From: Erigeron canadensis
Lineage: Eukaryota; Streptophyta; Magnoliopsida; Asterales; Asteraceae
Length of the DNA stretch: 64,000 bases
Reading direction: 5' to 3'
Assembly: GCF_010389155.1 (NCBI RefSeq)
Contig: NC_057761.1
Span: 42,022,213 to 42,086,212, forward strand
This document shows positions 47,791-60,682 of this stretch, in pieces (position 1 is the first letter of the stretch; every line of letters starts with the position of its first letter). The notes beneath the pieces are model-generated. The model worked only from the letters and a program-made list of their open reading frames with translations. It was not told the DNA's origin and made no database searches. Both the position numbers and the translations under genes were made by a program.

Positions 47791-48647
47791 ACCGATTTTG
47801 GGCATTCTGGATGAAATTTTCGAGAGGAAACAGGCTATTCCGTTTAGTCTTACTACCCCAAACCCAATAGGCAAAATTGATTATTTGCATACCAACATAC
47901 CAAATACTAGTAGTATTTTAGTAAGTTATGGGGACCCTTAATTAAAGAAGAAGTTGAATAAGATTTTCCTTACATAAGTTATTAAAGTAAAAGCGTATTT
48001 AACTTATGTGACTGTTTTTTAAAACTTTTTATCCTAACCATCTTTATAACATATTAATGAAGTTTGAAGTTAAAACCTCTTTAGGATGCCTAACCACCTG
48101 ATCACATCAATGAAAATTACCCTTAGTTAAAGAAGTATTTGTTTTAATATGTATCACAAACAGTAATCAGTTTTAAATAGAATCAGTTTACTCATATTTC
48201 AACAAATGTTAGGTTCGTACGAAAGTGTTAATCCAAAAATATCACATACCACATGTAAGTTTAAAAAGGCAGTAATGAAAAGGAAAAATGATTTGCCCTT
48301 GAAGTTGGTGATAATTACCAAGGAAAGGATCAAGTTTAGTTGTCCCCATTTGATTGATGGATGGATTGATACTCTGTCACCAACAAAGAGTCCATAATTT
48401 GTGTATGTCAAGGGTACTACTATTTGAAGGTATATTATGATTTGCAGATGTCCTGGCACGTGGCTCATGCTTTTTTTCCCCCTTCATTTAATGGGCCAGT
48501 CCAACATAAAAAAGATACAAGTACTACTTTCCTTTATACTCATTTTGTGAGAACAAAAATACGGTATAATATTATCATTTTCTTCGTTTAGCTGTTAAAA
48601 ATAAATTAAATTATTTTTCTTTTCCTTTTTTAAGTGATAAACTACTC
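47791..48647. other. Gene-free stretch
   Basis: Overlapping short frames on both strands at 48199-48468 have no domain. No element ends found. Confidence 0.4.
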
Positions 48648-49354
48648 TAGAGGTGTTTACGGTTTGGTTTTTACCCAGTTAAACTATAAACCAAACCGTT
48701 TAAAAAATCGAAAAAAACCAAACCGTTCTTAAGTTTGTTTTGGGTTTGATTTGTAACCAAAACCGAATAAAATATGTGGTTTTTGGTTTGGTTATGTTTA
48801 TATGATAATGAATTTGGTTAAACCGAAAAAAGCGAATAACTTATATTACTATTATATATTATTAAAAATATTTAACGCATATATTTTTTTGTATGGATAA
48901 TTATTAATGCATTTTTACTTTTTATGTCTATTTGTCTATTATGTAAACTTTTTATTGAAATTATAAAAATTCAATGGACAAACAATGAAGAACTCGATGG
49001 AATTTTTTTTTAATAATGATGACAAACAAAAGTTTAGCAGTTTCAGTTATGTTTACTTATTTATCCATATTGTGTTTGAAGTCTAAATTACTACTTTGGT
49101 GAAAATTGAAATTAGAAACCCATTTTGATTGAACACAACTTAGACAAAAAAAAATGATGAAATTGAGTTTTTCATATTTAGCTTTTTCGGTTTTAAACCG
49201 AGACCGAACCGATATCTAATTTGGTTTTTGGTTTGGTTTTCTAAATTTGAATTAGGTTTTGGTTCGGTTTTGATTTTGAAAAATAAAAATAAAAAAACCA
49301 AAACCCAAACCAAATAAACCGAATAATCGAAAACCAAACTGATGAACACCTCTA
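48648..49354. mobile_element. hAT-like element rich in CCAAACC repeats (707 bp)
   Basis: Ends TAGAGGTGTTTACGGTTTGG and (reverse strand) TAGAGGTGTTCATCAGTTTG are inverted. Flanking 8-mers AACTACTC (48640-48647) and AACTACTT (49355-49362) match at 7 of 8. Both halves carry many AAACCGAA / TTCGGTTT subterminal words. No transposase. Confidence 0.8.
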
Positions 49355-50964
49355 AACTACTTTATTATCCCCACGGGCTCACACACAGAGCCGTAGCGAA
49401 AATTTGTACTCCGCAAGAAATAATTTTGGTGGCTTTATACAAATATTAAAATAATGAAACCTTATAATTAAAATAGTTAGTTCCAATGATAGTTGAAATT
49501 TATGTTTTACGTTAAGGTTGAAAAGGTTCATTGGAGAACATTTGAACTTTTATATTATAATTTGATATGTTTAAATATGAATGATATATGTAGATAAATT
49601 TGTTCACATATAAACAAACCAAATTATACTTAATATTACATGTGTTAATATGTGAATAATTCTCACATAATATCAAAACTATATATCTATGACTTTGCTC
49701 GATCATATGTGTTTTTATATAAAGATACTTTATCATATGTGTTTTTATATAAAGATACTTTGTGCATCTTGCTTTTACAACGTTTTATGCATACAAACAT
49801 TTACAAAATGTATCACCGTGACACCTTATTATAACATGAACTTGTGAGATGTTGCATGTATTCGTTATGAATAATGTTTGGATATTCTCATCTCCAATAC
49901 ACATATTATGGCTAGTGCAAAATGTAGAAAAAAAATGAAAAGAAAAGAAAAGAAAACGACGTGATAATTTTTATGGTTTTATTTAATAATGGTATGATGT
50001 TTACATTCATAGGTTTAATTTTATTAAGTTTGTGACTTCGTGTAGTAGTGGACTCATATCCCTTAAATAGATCAGCTAGCACTCTTAGCATGGAATAATG
50101 GCCATATTGGCCGGACACAAAATCGAGGAATTGTTTTATTAATCACTATCGAACGATCGAAGGCAAATCTGGATGGTCTTTCTGGTGTAGATCATTATTG
50201 GATTCAACTTAATTTATTCTTAAACCTACCTAGATAGGTAGTATTTACTAACGATGTTTGCTCTTCGAATCCAACTTAGGTTCTTTCTGAAATTGTGAAT
50301 TATTGATACTTGATCGAAGTTGTTGAACATGATGCTATCAATCCTGTCTTTATTTTGACATCAGGCTTATCTCACATATTAATTTTTAAATATTTTGAAT
50401 AAATGACTTAACCTTAATATATGTATATATTAAATTCAGCATGTAATATGTTTTTTATTCATATTGAATGTGTGATAGTTTTATATTCATTTTCCCTTCA
50501 TAATATTATTAGAATAAACTTGATATGTCGTCTTACTTGTTATTCATATCAACATATTAATCGTTTTATGGATTTATTATATCTCGGGGTTAATAATGTT
50601 TTGACTATGTCTCTACAATGCATGATGCATACATTATGAATTAATATGCATTTTACATAAGTATAAGTGGTTAATCTTATGTCACGATCATTGTATTAAA
50701 GAAATGTACTTTTCAAACACAAAAACAATAAAAATATATAGATGTCGTTTTTAACTATTGCCCACACATAAAGGTAGTCCATTTTAATATCAAAACCAAT
50801 CGTTAAGTGAGTCAAAGCCGTCATGATATATAAATTCTTAAACAAACGAAAAACTAAAAATCGTTGAACAACTAGTACGTATTAATTAGTCTATCTATAG
50901 TACCTTATATAAAATGAGAACTCCCTCTCCAGAATTTCAAAGATAAATTGATATACTTATTATA
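49355..50964. other. Gene-free stretch
   Basis: It includes a GGTTCATGTGAAC MITE (about 49520-49685) and a 30-bp tandem duplication (TCATATGTGTTTTTATATAA at 49703 and 49732). Short frames have no domain. Confidence 0.5.
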
Positions 50965-51811
50965 CTAGATTTAGATCCGTGTCCAACACTGGACACGAGA
51001 TATATTTACGATATTAACAATATTAGATCTTCATACATTTAAGTCATAAAAGCTTACAATTTTAAAAAAAACACGGTTTTAAGTGTTATATTTTGCAAGT
51101 TATAGTACAATAATTATAGGTTCCTCACTGTCATTATTAGCCTAGACATATTGATGGAATTGTTTGCCGTAGTCATTCCAAAGGCTCATGCTATATATAA
51201 TAGTTTATCCATTATAGAATATTTTGAAACAAATGTACTCATAATGTGATATTATTAGGAAAATAATTAAGAATCAAAATATAAACATATTTGTGACCCT
51301 GTACTTGACATTCAAGTATATGTATTTAATCATGATGCGCGTTAATAGCACGCATGTGTTTATTTTCAATCGCTTGTTCTATGATAATATGATAACAATT
51401 AAGATTGTTTTTATATTCTTTGATAACAATTATGACTCTTCTAATATTTGTTAATAAGTCATTAGGTTTTCAAATTATTTTTTGTAGAAAATATTTCATA
51501 TGTTAAATTTTTTTTATTTAATTAAATGATTGTAAATTTTAAAAAATTCTCTCAAGTTGATGGCTAAAAATAAATATAAATGAAGTATTCAGGATTAAAA
51601 AGTGTAAATTATTGATGGAAAACAAAAAAATGTAAATTAATGAGACTTTTTCTACAAATTAATATAATAATATATTTGGATAATGATTTTTAGGATCTTT
51701 AATTTGTAGTTTATCTAATTGATGACATCATCAAAAGTCAATTTGATGAAATCGAACGATGTGATTGGTTAATTAGTCATTAGTTCAACTGTCTTATAGT
51801 TTAAATTAAGA
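50965..51811 (-). mobile_element. Helitron-like element, family 1, copy B
   Basis: The minus-strand counterpart of 16895-17759. It starts TCTTAATTTAAACTATAAGA (from 51811), ends with hairpin CGTGTCC-AGTGTT-GGACACG and CTAG (50968-50965), with A before and T after. It is 847 bp. Its hairpin is intact (7 bp), whereas copy A's is partly mutated. Confidence 0.88.
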
Positions 51812-52560
51812 TATATATTTTTAATTCATTAATTTAAATATTTCACCTGATATAACTATAAAGCTATAAACTCTTAATGAAATAATTTCACTACAACAAA
51901 AATGTCCTTTGTCCACACATATCTCTTCACACTTTTAATGAAGTATCTAGAAATGTGTTAATTTATTCACATTTTAAGTTGTGTAGAAAGTTCATACTTA
52001 AAAGTGTGAAGAAATTTTCAAAAATCATAATTTTTACACACTTATAAATATATTAACAAAATGTTCACATTAAGAAATGTGAAGAAGTGTCAAACATTTT
52101 CTGACTTTAAATTGTTTAAGTTGATTTGTAACACCTAATTTTTTCACGCTCTCCTAGCGTGAATAAATTTAGTGTTACAATTTGACTTTTCACATTAAAA
52201 AATGTGAAAAATTAATATATTTTTACACACTTTTAAGTGTGAACTTATTTTTCTCACATATATAAATGTGTAAAAACTAAAATTTTTAAAATCCTTACAC
52301 ACTTTTAAATGTGGGTTATTTATATACATTTTGAAATGTGGAAAAAATTTACAAATTTGTTCAAGTTCTTTTAAAGTAAGTGTAAACAAATGACATATTT
52401 GTTGTAGTGTTTACAACATAAATCTCTCAATTCTTAAAGTAATTAAACTACCTCCTAGTTTTAACATCAATTACTATTACATTCACCACCATTCCCGCCC
52501 CCACCACCCTGCGTCGCAACCCCCATCGTCGTCGCATTGTGCCGACATGTACGTAACTCG
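51812..52560 (+). mobile_element. Family-2 Helitron-like element split by a CACTA element
   Basis: Left part 51812-51888 ends CTTAATGAAATAATTT and the right part resumes ACAACATAAATCTCTCAATT. Joined across 51889-52412, they reproduce the order seen in the other family-2 copies. The 3' end (GTCGCATTGTGCCGACATGT) is not sharply defined. Confidence 0.6.
51889..52409. mobile_element. Non-autonomous CACTA (En/Spm-type) element, 521 bp
   Basis: Ends CACTACAACAAAAATGTC and GACATATTTGTTGTAGTG are inverted. TTT is duplicated on both sides (51886-51888 and 52410-52412). Inside are many short TTCACA / TGTGAA words in both orientations, the usual subterminal repeats. The minus-strand frame at 52195-52389 is made by these repeats and is not a gene. 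Confidence 0.92.
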
Positions 52561-52599
52561 TACTATTTAATACATCAAACGACTCTTTTTTTTTCTCTT

Positions 52600-52870
52600 A
52601 AACTTTCAGCATTTGAAAAACCAAAATACCTCATCTTCTTATTCAGTAATTTAAACATCTTCACATAATATACTCATAATACCCTTAATGAAATAATTTA
52701 GAAGATAAATCCCTCAATCCTGAAAATGATTACATTACGACATTTAACATCAATTAGTTTTACATTTACCTCCATTGCCGCCCCACCGCCACCCCGTTAT
52801 TGATACTGTCGCCACCACTATCCCCACCACTATCCCCACCGTCGCCGCATTGTGCGTGCATAAATCTATT
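52600..52870 (+). mobile_element. Family-2 Helitron-like element
   Basis: It has CCCTTAATGAAATAATTTAG, ACATCAATTAGTTTTACATT, a patch of CCACC repeats and CGCCGCATTGTGCGTGCATA. It lies in direct tandem after the previous copy. Ends are approximate. Confidence 0.55.
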
Positions 52871-53239
52871 ATATATATAGTTGATATATTGTTATGATAA
52901 CTTAAACAAACAAAGCTAGAAATTCACTCATCAATCATCATATTAATAGGTAAACACATGCTATTACTTACTCAGTACTTACTATTTATGTGATCTCCAA
53001 TTGATCGATAAGTGATAATTTTTTCAAATAAGATTTTACTTATGGTTTTCTGTCAATTTCAATAAGTGTCAACGGGTACAGTAGGACATTATGTTTGAGT
53101 TTCACCACCAAGGTGACCTACGGATAAGATGCTTTGATATCTTCATAAATAGTTTACGTCTAAATTTCACTAAGTAAACATCCTAGGTTATCTAGAAAAA
53201 AACCCTCAAATAGTAGAACTAAGAGTTTTGAATAAGTCG

Positions 53240-53480
53240 TATCTAAAAACAGGAAAAGAAACTGCCCATTGTCGTATTTTATGGGTTTTAGGCCTCAATA
53301 TCTTGATGGTGAATGGGGGAGGTTAAGATATAGAGTGACGTTATTTGTCTATAGAGGTTGCTTCCAGACTGTACCTAAATGGTAGGAAAAAACCTCCAAC
53401 CTTTACATGAGATGATGATCGAACTTTTCACCTCTGTCTCTATAAGTCAGAGTGTACCATTAATGCAAACCACACTGTTA
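53240..53480 (-). mobile_element. tRNA-derived SINE (TS/AU-like body)
   Basis: On the minus strand TTTGCATTAATGGTACACTC could hold the A box and AAAGTTCGATCATCATCTC the B box. The body TAGGTACAGTCTGGAAGCAA, CCTCTATAGACAAATAACGT and CTTAACCTCCCCCATTCACC follows a layout widespread in plant SINEs. Internal divergence suggests an old copy. Confidence 0.65.
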
Positions 53481-53669
53481 TTAAGTCATATATATTATAG
53501 TCAAAATAATCATGGAAAAAAAGTTGTGAGTTTTAAAAACAAAAAGTTTGTTAAGTGACACTTTACCATCCTTAGTGCAAAACATGTCATTTTGCATGCA
53601 AATGGCACCCATGTGGCCCTGTATCATATGTTAACAGTTAATAGATTGAAATATTTTGTAAACGGGATG

Positions 53670-53870
53670 TGTAACCCCATCAGGAAAAAATGTGTAACCC
53701 CACCATAAAGGGTATTAGCGGCGACGTCGCCGTTAATACTGCGGGCCCCTATGTCTGTAATGGTAAATCTGAACGAGAAATTAGCAAGCCCCCTGTCAGT
53801 GTCAGAGTATTAGTGACGACGTCGCCGTTAATACCTTGGTCGGGTTAACTTTTGCCTGGTGGTGTTATCC
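53670..53870. mobile_element. MITE carrying GGCGACGTCGCC palindromes, copy 2
   Basis: The same order as 24845-25049: GTAACCCCACCATAAAGGGT, GGCGACGTCGCC at 53720-53731, TACTGCGGGCCCC, TGTAATGGTAAATCTGA, CCCCTGTCAGTGTCAGA, GACGACGTCGCC at 53815-53826, then TTTGCCTGGTGGTGTTA. Confidence 0.65.
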
Positions 53871-56800
53871 TCTGTCGTTGTAAATCATAAATCTTACGAG
53901 AAATGTGATACATTGTATGGTGACGCTCATAATAAAAAAATATTTCTATTTTTCTTATGTGGATGATGAGTTGATGTTCGAAAAATGAAAATTTTGATGA
54001 AGTTTATAAAGAATGTGATTTTATTTGTGTGAAAGTCATCCATGTTTGTGGAATGGTTTGACAGAATGGTTTGTGAACAATGGATTGACGAAATAATTTC
54101 GTTTAGTAATGACATTTTTTTTAAAAATTTGTGGTAAGTTGTGACATTAATCAATTTTCATTTTATGGTATTATCGTTGATAAAAAAGAAAAAATAAATA
54201 AAATTGAATGACAAGAGACCTAAACATGGCGTTGACACGCCGACGTCGGCGTTTCCACACCACCACGATCCCGGAGGGTGTGGGGATCTACTCCTCCAAC
54301 CCGATATCGTTTGCCTTCATTGTGGTCGTCGTCCATCACAGTGGGCTAAAATCTAAATAAAATGTGTGGACTTGGTCACTACACATATGACAGATTGTAT
54401 AAGTAGGTAGAATGTGTCATCCTCTTATTGATTCACCATCATGATTCATGAATATATAAGTAGATCTGGACCAACTAGGATAATGAGATGATTTTATTTA
54501 AGGGGGTCATTTTCTCTTGTATCATACTATCTTAGGCCCTTTATTACATAATAGACATAATATACTTTTTTTAAACTTTGTTTCCTATCTCAATATAATT
54601 AGTTATAGAAAGAGAAGTAACATGTTAGCTTACTATATTAGTCCCTATATTTTTTGACAACCAGATTTCTATCAAAATAAGGATAAAGTTATTATCCAAC
54701 AACTATCGATTATAGATTACATCTAATTTCATATAAATATATAATCTTTGTTATGGACATTTATTTTGGAGTGCAGACAGTATAAAACGAAGATGCAATC
54801 ACAAATATTGAAAAAAAGGAACATATATGATGTTCTTTCTTCAATCGACTAGGTTAGTTATTAGGGATTAATTTGTGATTAGTATATAAGAAATCGATAC
54901 ATGTCCTGTGGGTATCGTTGTATCCTCGTTTTTCATAATACAATATTCTTTTTCATAATGTATTATTCAATCAATAAAAATAATCACATTTCTCTAAAAG
55001 TGCTATTATATATAACTTATATATATATATTTCTTTCTTGGATTCAAAGTTACAACTTTAGTAGATCATGGGCAAAACTCACTTTTTGAAGCCCTTGGCC
55101 ATATTCCACTTATAAATAACCAATGAATCAACACAGTAAAATTTAGTTTATATATACGACTTGGTATCAATGAACTCTGTATAAAATGGCAATATCTGTT
55201 TGTAGTTAAGCCATTTTCGAAAGGTGTAATAATACTAGATAGATGAATTGGAGAAAAGACCAAGGTTCAAACCTTGACAATGGTGTTTCTTGGTGTATTT
55301 AAGTAGGGTACTTTAGTTTAAAGTTTGCTGTTAAAAAAAATAATAGTGTGACAAGCAGACAAATAATAGACGGCCGTTAGAAAATTTTTTTTTGTACAGA
55401 TAACGTAAGATTGTGGACTTAATTGACAAAAGGAAGGTAGCAAGAAAACCAGAAAAGTTATCTATTATATTACATGTGATATTGTTGCCTAGGGTACATG
55501 AGCACCTTTTCCGTGTTATTGTTTTCTTTCCCGGTTAATATCTAAATTGGAAAGAGCAACTTTGTACTTTTTATTAAATATTTGGATTCTCTTTAGAACA
55601 GAAAAAGTATTTAAGTTTTGCCATCTTACAAGAAAGGGAATTGTCTACTTGCTACTTTTATTTAACACTCAAAAATCCTACCTATATATCAAAAGAACGA
55701 AGAAAAGAAATATGGTGTTGTCAACGAAGAAAAGAAAAATGGTGTTGTCATTTGTCTATTTGGTGATAGTTGTAGACTTGTAGTAAATTTAGCGCTTTTA
55801 GGGGTGTTTTGTGTTGTTTTTCAAAACTGAATTTCCTAACAACTAAAGTACAATTTTTATGTACCCAATTATTTATTATCAATTATTTATTACTAAGTAC
55901 CCTTACTAATAAAATCCATGTTCTAGATTTAAAGTTTGTAATAATCTTTAAAGTTTTACTAAGCGTAGCCCTAAAAACTTTAGCTAAGAAGCAAAAATAT
56001 CTATACATCATCATAACATTTAGGGGATTTAAGTTTTGATATGAAAACTAAAACTTTTATGCATATTTTATATAACCCTAAGGTCTGATTTTAACATATT
56101 TTGAATCTTTATACTCAAAATTAATATTAGCTTTAGATAAATAAATGTGTATTAAAATCAAATCATAAACACAAAATTTGTTTTTTTTTTCCCTCGATAT
56201 TTTTGGATTAATTTGCATTTAACCATTCATCCGAAAATGTGATGCATCGTCATTAAAAAAAAATGCTTGAGTATGACAATATATCTATGTAATAATAACT
56301 ATATCCAAAATTGTGACATCGTCATTAAAACAAGAAAAGAATATTTAAAGTGTGATACGTCGTCATTGTAATGTGATAACTATATGATGATCAATTTTTA
56401 ATTTAGTTTATAATAAGATAAAAAAAATATTATTTAAAAATAAAAATACGTTGATGTAATTTGATATAAAAAATGTCGGTTTTATATAAAGGATAAAGTA
56501 GAAAGTATTCTATGAGTATAAGACAATATTTCCACATTTTTAGTTGATTAAAACGTTAAGAAATCTTGTATTATTATGAAGTTGAAGCTTAAAAATCATG
56601 TGGTCCCTAACTATGAATCCATAGTCACCATCATGGGGAAATGTGTGAAACTTTCAACTAGTGGAAGATTTGGGTAAATTAATATGTTATTGAGGGGCCT
56701 ACCTGTAAACTCAATTTTTTTTTTTTCAAATTTCAGTTTAAACATGTTAGTATTTGTTTTATGGGAGTGATATTTGAACCATATAACTTGATGAATTTAG

Positions 56801-58389
56801 CACATGGTAAAGTATTATAACACACTATATAAACAGTTAATGCATTTTTGTTGTAAATTATTTAAGTTATTTGGAACTAATATCAATTCCTTTGTTTTAT
56901 GGATTGAATGCTATGAAGTCGATCCAATTTTAAATTTAAGATTTAAATTTCATTGGATTATATCTAATGGTTAACATTAAAATTTAATATTTAAATTTTG
57001 ATATTAAATTTAATTCAATAATTAAAGTTATAAAATTATCCTTTTTTATTCTGTCAATAATATTGTAGGAAATTTAACCATCAAATACATAAAAATAAAC
57101 GTAATTGTTTTGACAGGAATACTTATTGCGATCTTTTCTAAAAAGAATTTCTGACTATTAAATATGATTTCTAACGTTCACAAAAAGTATATAGATACAT
57201 TTCTTAAATAAGTTTAAATTGATTTTGATTTTATAGTAAATATATGAGGTTGCCCGACCAATTTAGTGATAATTTTTCAACATTAAGTATTTCAAAGTTA
57301 TAAAATCATCATTAGTTTTCACGTGATTGGAGTGCCTAACTTATACATAAGAAAGAGCATACTTATATGAATAGCTGTTAATATAGAATCACACATAAAT
57401 TAAATTTGTGATCCCAGGCAAAGATATTTTTACGGACAAAGCGTTGTTATAGACCGAAAAGTTAGTCAAAATGGAATAATCAGAAAATTTTCTTTGAAAA
57501 TGAATGTAGTCTAACAATATATATAATGGGGGAAGTGAATATGTGAAAAACCTCTCACATACTTTTTTTAAAATTATGGGAACCAAACATTTATTCAAAA
57601 TATTAAAATATTGATATGTGAAAGGTTTTTCACCCAAATTGAGTGCATAACAGCCTCATACTATATAATAGACAAATTGAAATAACACGTTAAAAAAATA
57701 TTCATTATATTATAATATTCAGTAAAGTCCTATAGGGACTAACGAAAATCAAATTTATAGCTTTATTTTTTAAATAAAACATCATAACATGTAAGAGTGC
57801 ACACACATAATTAATTTGTATGATTATGTATTTTGGAAGTGACACTCATAAAGGAAAAAAGATTCATAGTTCTTTTTTAGATGCAAAGTTTTCATGATTT
57901 AAGACATTCACCAAACATATATTGGTCTCATGATATCAAGTTCAAATACAGTCGTATTCCACTCCAAAAAAGTTATATATTGTTATACCGTAATAATAAT
58001 CCATTGGGATTCTTTAGTATGATTTACTACTCATGACTTCCGAATTTATTATTATAAGTCAATTGGAGTTGGTTAAACATATCACAATATTTGATTCAAT
58101 ATATATCACAAAACATGTATAACAATAAAACTCCCAAAACTAAGTCATAGGTGGTTTTTAGTTATGCTTAGTGATTGTTGAGATATACATAATTATTTAA
58201 ACTTGTAACCACAAAAAAAAAAAACAAACTGTACTTCGTATTAGAAGAGCGATATATAGCTTATAGATAGATTAAGAGACTTAATGGTTTCATCATTCTT
58301 ACCTCACCATATATATAATGTTGACAATTTTGACAATTTACTGATTTGATTTGATTCCGCCATTTTAATAAACTAGTGTTAGTACTTCT

Positions 58390-58410
58390 ATTATTATTAT
58401 TATTATTACA

Positions 58411-58476
<66 letters not shown>

Positions 58477-58497
58477 AAATCGTCACTTTCATTAAAA

Positions 58498-58539
<42 letters not shown>

Positions 58540-58545
58540 GTTATT
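58390..58545. repeat. (ATT)n microsatellite, two blocks
   Basis: Two ATT tracts separated by a short unique piece (AAAATCGTCACTTTC). Confidence 0.95.
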
Positions 58546-58834
58546 ATTAATTATTTTGATTACGGAGTATTTGGTTGGGACTCACGTGGATTCATTAAGG
58601 CTACAATCACTAAGAAAATGATGTGCACCACACCCTACCAAACTATGCTCTCTTAGCTCATTTTTTCAGATATGAAATAGGCCAAAGTCTAATTGAAAGT
58701 TTACATTTCGAACCATATAAGCATACAAAACCCTTTAAATTTCATTTAAGTCGTTGAAGAAATTGTTTCTGATTCAGCAAAATTTATGATTTTACTAAAA
58801 CAAAAGTTGATCTACGAACAACCATTGAAGTGGC

Positions 58835-58935
58835 TTAATGGTCAAGCATCTGGTTTCCTTATAATAGGTCGCATGTTGGAACATCATTACATAATCTTGT
58901 TGGTGGTCAATATATGTACACGAAAATGATTACCC
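58835..58935 (+). repeat. Possible SINE fragment with tRNA-like boxes
   Basis: GTGGCTTAATGGTCAAGC resembles a tRNA A box and GGTCGCATGTTGGAACATC a degraded B box at suitable spacing. No tail or target duplication found. Confidence 0.35.
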
Positions 58936-60055
58936 GTATTATCCATGTTAGATTGTAGACATCTTAATTTAGAATTTTTAACTTCTTTCTTCTAATAACA
59001 TGAAGAAGAAAACTTCATATAAAACTTTAATAAAGTTGAACTAAAATAAATCAAGTGGTACCAGTCAGGCAGTCACCAGTGTACTACATACCGCTGGAGT
59101 GGGTTGGTTTAATCCATAAGTCCAAACTTTGTTTCCACGTCTCACCCCAATAGGCCCATGCATAAGCCCAAATTTATATCAATTATTCCTCAAACTTAGT
59201 TAAATAGTGAAAGACTTAAAATTTCAATTAAACAATTATTCCTCAAAATTAAACAGTTTTCTGTTTTCTTATAAAATATTTTTGAAAACTATGATTTGAT
59301 TGTGTTTTTTTTTCATGTTCTTTTAGAAAATTAAAAATGAAAAACAATAGGTGTTTTCTTCGACCAAACACGGCCATAAAATTTCTTTTCTCTACATTTG
59401 AGCATTTGACAATTTTCCAGACACATGTTTCAATTCAATTATTAAATTTCATTTCTATTTTTTGGAGCCTATCAATTCTTACTTTGGCATTTTCATTTTT
59501 GTCGGGGAGATGTTTTATGTGGGTTGCCTAATGTATATGCCTAGATATGGTTATCATCTCTAACATTATCCAACTAATCTTATATAGAACGAAAAGACCT
59601 TTTTTACCATATATATTTTTATATATTAATCTATATAAATGGAATACAGGTGATGTTATACTCTCTAAATGATATACAAACAAATATATATGCTATCTAC
59701 ATTATGCATTTCCAATATTGAAAACAAACAAGATTGAATCTTATTCGAAAACTCTAGATGTCTAACAAATATGTGCCATGGGCTATATATACCCAAAATA
59801 TACAAGTAAAGGTTAATCATTAAGCCACGGAAATAGGAATCAACAAATTGTGCCATAAATTCTCATTACCAAAGTATGAATATAAGATCATCCATAACAC
59901 GCTATCGACTTTAGACTCAATCATTTTTACCATTAACCCCACGTTAATTGAACGCATTATCATTTATATTAATAATAAACATAACAATATATTAAACTAA
60001 AACAACATAATCTATAAAATAAAAATATCTTTATCTTTATTTTTATATAAGGCAA

Positions 60056-60385
60056 ACTACTCATCCCTCTTTTTAAACATTAAGCCTTAAAATGTCTAAC
60101 CCACATCTTTAATTTTTTCTGTATCTTAAATATCTATACATAATCAATAATGCAATTAATAAAATCATTTACAACATACATTCATCAACCTTTAAATTAG
60201 TTACTCTACCCTCATTTATATCAACACTTTTACATTAATAACCACAACATTACTGCCACTGTCGCGGCCACACGTCACCTCCATCGCCACCACTCGCCAC
60301 CCATCACCATCACCACCGTCTCCGTCGTCATAACAGATCACTATCGTCGTTGTATCGCGCGGACTTACATCCTCGATAAATACAA
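60056..60385 (+). mobile_element. Family-2 Helitron-like element
   Basis: It contains AATAAAATCATTTACAACAT, ATCAACACTTTTACATTAAT, a long CCACC/CGCC-rich patch and GTTGTATCGCGCGGACTTAC. The minus-strand frame at 60216-60428 (Asp/Gly and Val-rich) is the reverse of this patch and not a gene. Confidence 0.5.
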
Positions 60386-60682
60386 AAGGGAAAAAGACAA
60401 ATAAAGTTTCCTTTGCCAACAAAGACAAAAGCTATTGGAGCAACAAAGTGACACAACGAACACATAAAGCTAAACAAGCAAAAAGAACAATAACTCGATA
60501 CGCCCAAGCAACCATATATTGTGGTGGCCGAAACATATATTGTGTCGCATAAGTAAATCGAAACGTAAAGCTAAACAAGCAAATTAGCGACTAGTTTAAT
60601 CAACGGCAATAAAAAATAAGGCTAAATATATCCACAAGATCGACCATAAAACCACCAATGTCGTTGCATTTGTTTTCGTACT

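Larger units (their letters stand above)
53871..60055. other. 6-kb gene-free stretch
   Basis: Frames here are short, AT-driven and without domains. Items seen: a GC-rich patch with a 16-bp palindrome at 54237-54252; a 28-bp tandem duplication near 55695-55750; three ATCGTCATTAAA-like words at 56245-56370; a long (ATT)n at 58390-58545; a possible SINE fragment at 58835-58935. Confidence 0.5.

Noticed and set aside
47323..47874. 183-codon minus-strand frame with a Gly run
   Set aside because: It crosses a 21-C tract and AT-rich Tyr/Ile repeats; only the last part (47320-47490) could be a coding fragment.
52195..52389. Minus-strand frame in the CACTA element
   Set aside because: Generated by repeated TGTGAA subterminal words.
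60216..60428. Asp/Gly-rich minus-strand frame
   Set aside because: It is the reverse of the GCC-rich patch shared by the family-2 elements.
31480..60680. A hidden gene cluster in the long gene-free part
   Set aside because: I looked for conserved protein motifs in the listed frames and found none; frames are short, AT-driven or inside named elements.
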